A stretch of DNA of 33,525 nt from Pseudomonadota bacterium. GTDB lineage: Bacteria; Pseudomonadota; Alphaproteobacteria; Rhizobiales; Xanthobacteraceae. This document shows positions 6,411-13,294 of this stretch, in pieces. The DNA is taken from NCBI GenBank assembly GCA_023449855.1, contig JAEXHR010000237.1:1-33525 (forward strand). The letters run 5' to 3'. Under the pieces are notes generated by a model that saw only the letters and a list, made by a program, of their open reading frames with translations, had not been told where the DNA came from and did no database searches. Made by a program: the position numbers and the translations under genes. How positions within the stretch are numbered: position 1 is the first letter of the stretch; every line of letters begins with the position of its first letter.

Positions 6411-8057
6411 ATGAAAAGGCCTGCGCGCAGTCGTCAATCCCCCGCCGTTCCCGCCCCCGCCAGACGCCGCAGCCTCGCCTCGCGCGTGCGCCGGGGTGCT
6501 GCGCGCGTGGTGGCCTGGGCGATCGATCCGCAACTGGCGCCGGTGCTGGCGGTCGGCTTCACCATCGCCCATGCGGTGCTGTGGACCGCCATCCTGACCC
6601 AGGTGAAGGCGGCCCAGGACGTGCATTTCGACGTCTCCGAGGCCTATGCCTGGGGGCAGAAGTTCCTGCTCGGCTATGGCAAGCATCCGCCGCTGTCGGG
6701 CTGGATCGCGGGCGCCTGGTTCAGCTTCTTCCCGACCGCCGATTGGGCCTCCTATGCACTGGCCATGACCACGGTCGGCATCGGCATGATCACGTGCTGG
6801 GCCATCGCGCTGCGCGTGGTCGATCATCGCCGGGCGTTCTTCGTGCTGGTGATGGTCGCGCTCTATCCGATCTTCAATTTCAAGGGCTTCAAGTTCAACG
6901 CCGATCTCGTGCAGCTCATTTCGCTGCCGCTGCTGGTGCTGGCCTATCTGCATGCCTTCGAGAAGCGCACGATCCGCTCCGGCGTGCTGCTCGGTCTCGC
7001 CGGTGCGCTGGCCTTGATGTGCAAATACTGGGTGGTGACCATGATCGGCGCCATCGGGCTGGCCGCGCTGATCCATCCGCAGCGGATGCTGTTCCTGCGT
7101 TCGCCGGCGCCGTGGCTGGCCATCGTCACCATGGCGGCGGCGATGATTCCGCATATCGACTGGGTGCGCAGCGCCGACTATGCGCCGTTCCTCTATGCGA
7201 GCGGCCATTACGTGATTGCCTCGAAGTGGCAGAGCCTGCAGCTCGTCTGGGGCTATGTCGGACACAATGTCGCGCTGCTGCTGCTGCCGCTGGCGATCGC
7301 GGCGGCGGTGCTGGCCTGGGCGCCGCGCTGGTGGGCGCTGCTGGCGCGCGACCCGCGTGGTTTCGCAACGCGGCCGTGGTCGATCCGGAATAACCCGTCC
7401 GTCAATCGCGATCAGGCACTGAACATCTGGCTGATCCAGGCCATCGTGGCCGTGGGGCCGCCGATCGGGGCGCTGATCTTCGATATCTATGTCAAGACCG
7501 ACTGGGGCATCTCGCTGTTCTTCCTGGTGCCGCTCGCTTTCATCGCGATCCCGTCGCTGCGGATGCCGCGCGTGGCGCTGGCGCGGATCGCGGCGGTATG
7601 GCTGGTTCTCTCGCTGGCGACGCTCGGCCTCGCGCCGCAGATCGCGATCGCCAGCATGCCGCGTGAGGAGAACGGCGATTTCTCCCATGTCTCCTATTCG
7701 CAGCTCGCGCGGCAGCTTACCGAGATGTGGCACACCCGTGCGCATGCGCGCTGGAGCGCGGTGGTCGGCTATGTCGAGGCTGCTGACCAGATGACGTTCT
7801 ACAGCGTCGATCATCCGCTGCCCTATGTGCCTTACGAAAAGGTCGGCTCGGGATTGCTGTCGCTGGAGGAAGCAAAGCGCGCCGGCTTCATCGGCATTTG
7901 CGATCCGACCGATAGCCGGTTCGGGAGCTGCGAGACGTGGATGAAGGAGAATGCCGCGGGTGCCGAACGCGTGGTGATCTCGACGCGGCGCTTCTTCCAG
8001 GGGCAGGCGGGGGTATCGTCGCGCTGGCACGTTTATTTCGTGGCGCCGGGGAAGTAG
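6411..8057 (+). CDS. GT39-type membrane glycosyltransferase (ArnT/PMT_2-like)
   Basis: A 548-residue integral membrane protein with roughly ten hydrophobic helices between residues 40 and 420 and a soluble C-terminal region of about 120 residues. The first periplasmic loop carries DVSEAYAWGQKFLLGYGKHPPL, an acidic site plus a YGKHPPL motif typical of the dolichyl-phosphate-mannose/ArnT-like PMT_2 family. Such enzymes move a sugar from a polyprenyl-phosphate donor to lipid A, glycan or protein at the periplasmic face; donor and acceptor cannot be told here. The N-terminus (1-35) is strongly basic. The gene is divergent from lepA (139 bases apart) and convergent with ptsH across a palindromic repeat. 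Confidence 0.85.
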   Translation: MKRPARSRQSPAVPAPARRRSLASRVRRGAARVVAWAIDPQLAPVLAVGFTIAHAVLWTAILTQVKAAQDVHFDVSEAYAWGQKFLLGYGKHPPLSGWIAGAWFSFFPTADWASYALAMTTVGIGMITCWAIALRVVDHRRAFFVLVMVALYPIFNFKGFKFNADLVQLISLPLLVLAYLHAFEKRTIRSGVLLGLAGALALMCKYWVVTMIGAIGLAALIHPQRMLFLRSPAPWLAIVTMAAAMIPHIDWVRSADYAPFLYASGHYVIASKWQSLQLVWGYVGHNVALLLLPLAIAAAVLAWAPRWWALLARDPRGFATRPWSIRNNPSVNRDQALNIWLIQAIVAVGPPIGALIFDIYVKTDWGISLFFLVPLAFIAIPSLRMPRVALARIAAVWLVLSLATLGLAPQIAIASMPREENGDFSHVSYSQLARQLTEMWHTRAHARWSAVVGYVEAADQMTFYSVDHPLPYVPYEKVGSGLLSLEEAKRAGFIGICDPTDSRFGSCETWMKENAAGAERVVISTRRFFQGQAGVSSRWHVYFVAPGK

Positions 8058-8060
8058 CAA

Positions 8061-8146
8061 GTAGGGCGGATGAGGCGGAGCCGTAATCCGCCGGCCGACT
8101 GTGTGTGACGAAGAACGGCGGATTGCGCTTCGCTCATCCGCCCTAC
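8061..8146. repeat. palindromic intergenic repeat between convergent genes
   Basis: Long imperfect inverted repeat: left arm 8061-8093 starting GTAGGGCGGATGAG, right arm 8116-8146 ending CTCATCCGCCCTAC, with a 22-base loop. It fills the gap between two convergent stop codons and may serve as a two-way transcription end. It belongs to the same type as the element at 14974-15061. Confidence 0.8.
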
Positions 8147-8153
8147 GAATATC

Positions 8154-8435
8154 TCAGTCCTGCTCTTCGCCGAACTTGTCCAGCACCAGCGCGGAGATCG
8201 CTTCCATTGCGGCTTCCGCTTCCGGGCCTTTTGCGGACACCACGATGCTGGTGCCGATCCCGGCGGCGAGCATCATCAGGCCCATGATCGACGTGCCGCC
8301 CACCGTCTCGCCATTACGCGTCACGGTGATGTCGGCGTTGAACTTCTCCACCGTCTGCACGAATTTGGCGGAGGCGCGGGCATGGAGGCCACGCTTGTTG
8401 GTGATGGGCAGTTCGCGGGAGAGAGGTTCGCTCAT
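8154..8435 (-). CDS. ptsH: phosphocarrier protein HPr
   Basis: A 93-residue HPr of the phosphotransferase system. The active-site histidine is His18 in GLHARAS, and the regulatory serine is Ser49 in GTSIMGLMML, the site phosphorylated by HPr kinase; both are present. It receives phosphate from an enzyme I (not in this window) and passes it to the EIIA encoded just upstream. Its ATG overlaps the EIIA stop codon (ATGA), so the two are translationally coupled. With hprK nearby and no EIIB/EIIC, it belongs to the regulatory rather than the sugar-transport PTS found in many Alphaproteobacteria. Confidence 0.95.
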   Translation of the reverse strand: MSEPLSRELPITNKRGLHARASAKFVQTVEKFNADITVTRNGETVGGTSIMGLMMLAAGIGTSIVVSAKGPEAEAAMEAISALVLDKFGEEQD

Positions 8436-8833
8436 TTGCCGGCGAGCACGCGGCTGGCGATGGTGACGTATTTGCGGCCGGCTTCCTGCGCCATGGCGAT
8501 GGCGTCGGGCAGCGTGCGTTCCTCGCGAACTTTCGCCAGCTTCACCAGCATCGGCAGATTGATGCCGGCGAGCACTTCGACCTTCGGCCGGCTCATGCAG
8601 GAGATGGCGAGGTTCGACGGCGTGCCGCCGAACATGTCGGTAAGAATGGCGACGCCGTCACCGCTATCGACGCGGTTGACCGCTTCGATGATGTCGCTAC
8701 GACAGAGATCGGAGTCGTCTTCCGCGCCGATCGTCACGGCTTCGATTTGTTTTTGCGGACCCATTACGTGTTCGAGCGCCGCCTTGAACTCGTCGGCAAG
8801 GCGCCCATGGGTCACAAGTACCAGACCAATCAT
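8432..8833 (-). CDS. PTS EIIA component, mannose/fructose (EIIA-Man) type
   Basis: A 133-residue EIIA of the mannose family, beginning MIGLVLVTHG, with His9 as the phosphorylation site. The conserved ILTDMFGGTPSNLA segment follows at about 65-78. The frame extends to 8905, but ATG at 8833 starts the conserved beta strand. With no permease partner, it is thought to act as a phosphorylation-dependent regulator (established for related alphaproteobacterial modules). It overlaps ptsH by the ATGA junction and is separated from hprK by 188 bases, which may hold a separate promoter. Confidence 0.93.
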   Translation of the reverse strand: MIGLVLVTHGRLADEFKAALEHVMGPQKQIEAVTIGAEDDSDLCRSDIIEAVNRVDSGDGVAILTDMFGGTPSNLAISCMSRPKVEVLAGINLPMLVKLAKVREERTLPDAIAMAQEAGRKYVTIASRVLAGK

Positions 8834-8986
8834 CGGAAACTCCTCGTGGACGCGATGGTGCGCCGCACGAAAGCGCCACTTTGACCATCCAGAGCCTCCA
8901 TGCAAGAGGTCTCTTCGCGAAACTCCCTTAAAATACGACCTTTGTCGGGGGAGGCTCAGCGGGCCAGTTCGGTGGCGAGTGTGGGA

Positions 8987-9016
8987 CTAATATGGTTACC
9001 AATTCCCTTCGGGCAA
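8987..9016 (-). promoter_or_regulatory. possible promoter for EIIA-ptsH
   Basis: On the minus strand, TTGCCC (9011-9016), an 18-base spacer and TATTAG (8987-8992), in the only sizeable gap (8834-9021) of the hprK-EIIA-ptsH run. Weak consensus match; it would allow the PTS genes to be expressed apart from chvG-hprK. Confidence 0.3.
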
Positions 9017-9021
9017 TCGCG

Positions 9022-9492
9022 TTAGGGTCGCTGCGACGAGATGCCCTCAGTTGTCGTGAGGTAGGCTGCCACCAGGGGTAGCGGTGAGAAGCCGGATCCA
9101 ACCGGGATACGGGGGAGTTCGACGTCCTGAAGCCTGATCCGCAGCGCTTCTGCGTCGGGAAGCCGCGCGGCATCCGGCGCATCGAGATCGACCACCAGCC
9201 CCACAATGGCGGCGGTGGCGCAATCGAGACGCCTGATACCCAAACCCCGGATTTCCAGCAAGCCAATCAATTCAGGCGCCGGCCGGACGCGCAACCGCCC
9301 GTCATCGGTGGTGTCCAGGAAAACGCGGTCGTCGGCCACCAGCATGGCTTCGGGGACCTGCCCGGCCTGGGCGGCGAGGATCAGGTCGAACACCAGTCGC
9401 GACTTGCCGGAGCCGGACGGACCACGGATCAGGACCGCACGGTCGCCCACCAGGACGGCCGATGCGTGGACGCTGGCCTGGGGGGCGTTCAT
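9022..9492 (-). CDS. hprK: short-form HPr kinase/phosphorylase
   Basis: A 156-residue protein covering only the catalytic domain of HPr kinase/phosphorylase; Firmicute enzymes are about 310 residues and carry an extra N-terminal domain. Walker A GPSGSGKS is at 24-31, the acidic VADDRVFL at 52-59, and the family signature GLLEIRGLGI at 77-86. It should phosphorylate Ser49 of the HPr encoded two genes on, using ATP. The short form is the usual one in Alphaproteobacteria. Its ATG overlaps the chvG stop (ATGA), which couples it to the sensor kinase and suggests the ChvG/ChvI and PTS branches are produced together. Confidence 0.93.
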   Translation of the reverse strand: MNAPQASVHASAVLVGDRAVLIRGPSGSGKSRLVFDLILAAQAGQVPEAMLVADDRVFLDTTDDGRLRVRPAPELIGLLEIRGLGIRRLDCATAAIVGLVVDLDAPDAARLPDAEALRIRLQDVELPRIPVGSGFSPLPLVAAYLTTTEGISSQRP

Positions 9493-11249
9493 GTCGCCGG
9501 CAGCCGCACGACGAAGCGGGCGCCGAGCACGGGCACTTCGCCATCCGCATCGGCCGCGCCGACGCGGTTTTCGGCCCAGATGGTGCCGCCATGGGCCTCG
9601 ACAATCTGTTTGGAGATCGACAGGCCCAGGCCGGAATTCTGGCCAAAACCCTGATGCGGGCGGTCGGTGTAGAAGCGCTCGAAGATGCGCTCCAGCGCAT
9701 CCGGTCCGATACCGGGACCGTCGTCATCGACCACGATCTCGATCTTCGACTTCAGGCGGCGGCAAGCAATCCGCACCTTGCCGCCCGGTTCGGAGAAGGA
9801 CTGTGCGTTGGTGACGAGATTGGTGATGACCTGGCCGAGCCGGGAGTCATGGCCGGGCACGGAGAACGCATCGTTCGCCGGGCCTTCGAAGCGCGCCTCG
9901 ACACCGACATCGTGGCCGAGCTTGGTTTCGTTGGCGACCCCGGTGAGCGTGTTCAGCAGCTTGCGCACATCCACCGGTGCGACGTCGTTGCGCTGAAGCT
10001 CCGCGTCGAGGCGGCTGGCGTCGGAAATATCGGAGATCAGGCGGTCGAGGCGGCGAACGTCATGTTCGATGACCTCCAGCAGGCGGCGCCGGCTGTTCTC
10101 GTTCTTCGCCAGCGGCAGTGTTTCCACAGCGGAGCGCAGCGAGGTCAGCGGGTTCTTCAATTCGTGCGAGACGTCGGCGGCGAACATCTCGATCGCCTCG
10201 ATGCGGTTATAGAGCGCGCCGGTCATGTCGCGCAGCGCGCCGGAGAGGTGGCCGATCTCGTCGCGGCGATCGGTGAAGTCCGGAATTTCCACGCGGGTGC
10301 GGATACGGCGGCGGACGCGTTCGGCGCTATCGGCGAGACGTCGCACCGGGCCCGCGATCGTCGAGGCGAGCAGCAGCGACAGCACGATCATCACCGCCAT
10401 GGCGACGGCGAACACTTTCAGAATGGCGAGGCGCTCGGCGGTGACCATCTGATCGATGTCGTCGCCCTGGGTCGAGAGCATCAGAGCGCCATGCACGGCG
10501 CGAAAGCGTTGCACGGGCACGGCGACCGAGACGATGACTTCGCCGCGGTCATTGATGCGCACCATGCTGCTCTTCGAACCGCCGAGCGACTGCTGTACTT
10601 CCTGATAGCCGTTGCCGTTCTCCGGGCCGAGCTCACGATAGAGCGGCAGGTCGCCGCGATTGAGCCAGGTGCGGATGGCGATGGTTGCCTTTTCGACCAG
10701 GCCGGGTTTCTCGGTGGTCGGCGGCGGCAGTTCGAAGCGCAGGACATCGCCGCGGCCATAGAGGCTGCGGCTGTCCAGCAGCAGCACGCCGTCGCGGTCA
10801 TAGATGCGTGCGCGCGTCTTGGTCGGCGAGATCAGCCGGCGCAGCACCGGGGCGACGCGCTCGGGATTGATCGGGAAGTCGAGATTGTTGAATTCGTCCG
10901 GCGCGCCATAGCTTTCACCCGGCTTGAGGTCGAGCAGGCGATCCGGATCGATGGTGATCGTGTTGGTCTCCACCGTCGCCGAGGCCGCGATGGCGCCGGC
11001 GATGATTTCGGCCTGGGTGAGCAGGCTCTGCGCGCGCGCATCGATCAGGCCGGCGCGAAACTGCGACAGGTAGAGGACGCCGGCAACCAGCGCGCACAGG
11101 CCGGCGAGATTGAGCGAGACGATACGGCGCGTCAGGCTGGAAAAGGTGAGCGCGACGAAGAACTGCCGGACACGGCCCAGCCAGTCGAGCGGACGTTGCC
11201 AGCCGCGGCGCGGTGCGTCGTCGGAGCTGTCGGAGGATGCTGACGTCAT
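9489..11249 (-). CDS. chvG: sensor histidine kinase ChvG (ExoS)
   Basis: A 586-residue inner-membrane sensor kinase. Helix 1 at about 42-62, a large periplasmic sensing domain at about 65-272, helix 2 at about 276-298, a HAMP linker to about 350, the HisKA motif ADVSHELKNPLTSLR with His362, then the ATPase domain with an N box near 478, DDDGPGI near 509 and GLGL near 541. In Rhizobium and Agrobacterium ChvG responds to acid and envelope stress, and controls exopolysaccharide, motility and pckA through ChvI. A TTG at 11294 would lengthen it by 15 residues; ATG at 11249 is preferred. It lies downstream of chvI, with a 110-base palindromic repeat between them, and overlaps hprK. Confidence 0.93.
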   Translation of the reverse strand: MTSASSDSSDDAPRRGWQRPLDWLGRVRQFFVALTFSSLTRRIVSLNLAGLCALVAGVLYLSQFRAGLIDARAQSLLTQAEIIAGAIAASATVETNTITIDPDRLLDLKPGESYGAPDEFNNLDFPINPERVAPVLRRLISPTKTRARIYDRDGVLLLDSRSLYGRGDVLRFELPPPTTEKPGLVEKATIAIRTWLNRGDLPLYRELGPENGNGYQEVQQSLGGSKSSMVRINDRGEVIVSVAVPVQRFRAVHGALMLSTQGDDIDQMVTAERLAILKVFAVAMAVMIVLSLLLASTIAGPVRRLADSAERVRRRIRTRVEIPDFTDRRDEIGHLSGALRDMTGALYNRIEAIEMFAADVSHELKNPLTSLRSAVETLPLAKNENSRRRLLEVIEHDVRRLDRLISDISDASRLDAELQRNDVAPVDVRKLLNTLTGVANETKLGHDVGVEARFEGPANDAFSVPGHDSRLGQVITNLVTNAQSFSEPGGKVRIACRRLKSKIEIVVDDDGPGIGPDALERIFERFYTDRPHQGFGQNSGLGLSISKQIVEAHGGTIWAENRVGAADADGEVPVLGARFVVRLPAT

Positions 11250-11336
11250 GGCGTCAGTGTCCCGGCGTCCATCAGGGAGCGTTCGATCCAGCAATGCTCA
11301 AACTGCCTGCTTGTTGTCGATTGCTGTCATATACAC

Positions 11337-11446
11337 CCGTCATTGCGAGGAGCGTAGCGACGAAGCAATCCAGTCTTGGGCCAAGAACTGGATTGCTTCG
11401 CCCAAAAGAATTCGCTTGGCCAATTCTTCCGGGCTCGCAATGACGG
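11337..11446. repeat. nested palindromic repeat between chvI and chvG
   Basis: Outer arms CCGTCATTGCGAG (11337-11349) and CTCGCAATGACGG (11434-11446) are exact inverses. Inside them is a second strong hairpin, 11361-11379 with 11381-11400 (one bulge), containing AAGCAATCCAGT and its inverse. This is a dispersed element type common in Bradyrhizobium relatives (from memory). It sits in the transcribed spacer of a two-component operon. Confidence 0.85.
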
Positions 11447-11453
11447 CTTGAAA

Positions 11454-12155
11454 TCAGGTTTCCTTGAACCGATAGCCGACGCCGTACAGCGTCTCGATCA
11501 TCTCGAAGTCGTCATCGACGACCTTGAACTTCTTGCGCAGGCGCTTGATGTGGCTGTCGATGGTGCGGTCGTCCACATAGACCTGATCGTCGTAAGCGGC
11601 GTCCATCAGCGCGTTGCGGCTCTTCACCACGCCGGGGCGGGTGGCGAGCGCCTGCAGGATGAGGAATTCGGTGACGGTGAGGGTCACCGGCTCGTTCTTC
11701 CAGGTGCAGGTGTGGCGCTCCGGGTCCATGCGGAGCAGGCCGCGATCGAGCGCCTTGGCGTCGGTTTCCTTCGGCACGGCCGCCGGATCCTTCGGCGCCG
11801 AGCGGCGCAGCACGGCCTTGACGCGCTCCACCAGCAGGCGCTGGGAGAACGGTTTCCGGATGAAATCGTCGGCGCCCATCTTGAGGCCGAACAGTTCGTC
11901 GATCTCCTCGTCTTTCGACGTGAGGAAGATCACCGGCAGGTCGGACTTCTGGCGCAGGCGACGCAGCGTCTCCATGCCGTCCATACGGGGCATCTTTATA
12001 TCGAGGATCGCGAGGTCCGGCTGGCTGGTGCGAAAACCGTCCAGGGCAGACGCACCGTCCGTATAGGTCATGATGCGGTAGCCTTCGGCTTCCAGCGCGA
12101 TCGATACGGATGTGAGAATGTTGCGGTCGTCGTCGACCAAGGCGATTGTGGGCAT
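11454..12155 (-). CDS. chvI: DNA-binding response regulator ChvI
   Basis: A 233-residue OmpR/PhoB-type response regulator. The receiver domain (1-115) has the acidic pocket VDDD (7-10), phospho-acceptor Asp52 in LDIKMPRMDG, and Lys101 in RKPF. The C-terminal winged helix ends YDDQVYVDDRTIDSHIKRLRKKF and GVGYRF. It is the partner of ChvG. The frame runs upstream to 12410, but ATG at 12155 starts the conserved MPTIALVDDD. It is divergent from the HugZ-like gene, with a 217-base shared upstream region, and pckA, a known ChvI-controlled gene in Agrobacterium/Sinorhizobium, is the next gene beyond. Confidence 0.94.
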   Translation of the reverse strand: MPTIALVDDDRNILTSVSIALEAEGYRIMTYTDGASALDGFRTSQPDLAILDIKMPRMDGMETLRRLRQKSDLPVIFLTSKDEEIDELFGLKMGADDFIRKPFSQRLLVERVKAVLRRSAPKDPAAVPKETDAKALDRGLLRMDPERHTCTWKNEPVTLTVTEFLILQALATRPGVVKSRNALMDAAYDDQVYVDDRTIDSHIKRLRKKFKVVDDDFEMIETLYGVGYRFKET

Positions 12156-12372
12156 GAGCCTGCTTTCCGAAGCGGGATGGTCTGTACGGCGGATAATTCG
12201 ATACGCCGCCGTATGAGGTGGCCTTAAAAACACAGTCAACCAGCAATGCAAGCTGGGCTGAAGTGTGGCCAAGTTCCCTGAACGCTTGAATGGGACGCGA
12301 GTTCCACACCTATATACGCTGCCCAAGGCGATAGGAAAAGTCACTTTTATTAATGAATCTCGGGATTTAACG

Positions 12373-13113
12373 ATGCAGCCGACAGACGATTTCGACCCCT
12401 CGCGCGTCACCCGGTCACTGCTGCGTCGCAGCCGGCAGGGCGCACTTGCAACCCTGACCGTCGGCGACCGCGCCCCTTACTGCTCACTCGTGAACGTCGC
12501 CAGCCATTCCGACGGCTCGCCCATTCTGCTGATTTCGCGCCTAGCCCTGCACACGCGAAACATTCTGGACGATTCCCGGGTCTCGCTGATGCTCGACGAG
12601 CGCGCGTCGGGCGATCCGCTCGAAGGCGCAAGGATCATGCTGGGAGGCAATGCGGAGGAGGCGACGGAAGCCGAGCGCCCGTTGCTGCGCCGCCGCTATC
12701 TCAGCGCCCATCCATCCGCACAAGTCTTTGTGGATTTTAAGGATTTCTCGTTCTTCCGGATCAATCCGACATCGCTGCATCTGGTGGCAGGCTTCGGCCG
12801 CATCATCGATCTCGCCCCCGAGCAGTATCTCACTGATCTGAGCGGCGCCGAGAGCGTGCTGGAGGCTGAAGAGGATGCCGTCGCACATATGAATGCCGAT
12901 CACAGCGATGCGCTCAATCTCTACGCAACGAAGCTGCTTGCCGCAGAAGCAGGCGATTGGCGTTGCACCGGATGCGATCCCGATGGTCTCGATCTGCAGA
13001 ACGGAACGTCGATGGCGCTTCGGCTGGATTTTCCGCGGCGGATCGTCACGCCGATGGATTTGCGCAAGGTGCTGCGTGAACTGGCAGAGCAGGCCCGCGC
13101 TTTGGAAGGTTGA
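12373..13113 (+). CDS. HugZ-like pyridoxamine-phosphate-oxidase-fold protein with DUF2470
   Basis: A 246-residue cytoplasmic protein. Residues about 10-150 form the split-barrel FMN-binding fold (SLLRRSRQGALATL, then YCSLVNVASHSDGSPILLIS). Residues about 170-245 match DUF2470 (EDAVAHMNADHSDALNLYA). This pairing is found in HugZ heme oxygenases and in many rhizobial proteins of unproven activity. Heme degradation is possible, but only binding of FMN or heme can be suggested. ATG at 12373 was chosen because the upstream extension to 12265 lacks family similarity. No good Shine-Dalgarno sequence is seen. It lies divergent from chvI and 181 bases before pckA in the same direction. Confidence 0.82.
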   Translation: MQPTDDFDPSRVTRSLLRRSRQGALATLTVGDRAPYCSLVNVASHSDGSPILLISRLALHTRNILDDSRVSLMLDERASGDPLEGARIMLGGNAEEATEAERPLLRRRYLSAHPSAQVFVDFKDFSFFRINPTSLHLVAGFGRIIDLAPEQYLTDLSGAESVLEAEEDAVAHMNADHSDALNLYATKLLAAEAGDWRCTGCDPDGLDLQNGTSMALRLDFPRRIVTPMDLRKVLRELAEQARALEG

Positions 13114-13178
13114 GAGATACCCACCGCCATGTTTGGAATAAACCAAGCCAGTGACGGTCGCTTGGCTTTTCACATCTT

Positions 13179-13225
13179 CGTCACTATTAGGTCGCCGGAT
13201 CAAAGCCGGAGCGGTTATAGTGACG
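13179..13225. promoter_or_regulatory. inverted repeat upstream of pckA, candidate operator
   Basis: CGTCACTAT (13179-13187) and ATAGTGACG (13217-13225) are exact inverses 29 bases apart. A further GTGACGG occurs at 13151-13157. They lie 70-145 bases before the pckA start. ChvI is a plausible binder given the neighbouring genes, but this is inference. Confidence 0.45.
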
Positions 13226-13280
13226 GCTACCGCTGCGATGTGTGGCTGGAAGCAGCCGCATAGTTTGAATAGCGGACTCT

Positions 13281-13287
13281 AAGGAGG
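13281..13287 (+). promoter_or_regulatory. ribosome binding site fixing the pckA GTG start
   Basis: AAGGAGG lies 7 bases before a GTG at 13295. No ATG is suitably placed, so pckA starts with GTG. Confidence 0.85.
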
Positions 13288-13294
13288 ACTATCC

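Noticed and set aside
6027..8060. 677-residue open frame on the minus strand opposite the glycosyltransferase
   Set aside because: Composition is dominated by Arg, His, Asp and Gln, the mark of an antisense frame in GC-rich DNA. It has no domain, and its end re-enters lepA in the wrong frame.
9462..11243. 593-residue open frame on the plus strand opposite chvG
   Set aside because: Shadow of a GC-rich gene: mirrors chvG codon third positions, and no recognisable motif is present.
11337..11446. Possible CRISPR or IS remnant between chvI and chvG
   Set aside because: Only one palindromic unit, no direct repeats with spacers, no transposase or target-site duplication; it fits a small dispersed palindromic repeat.
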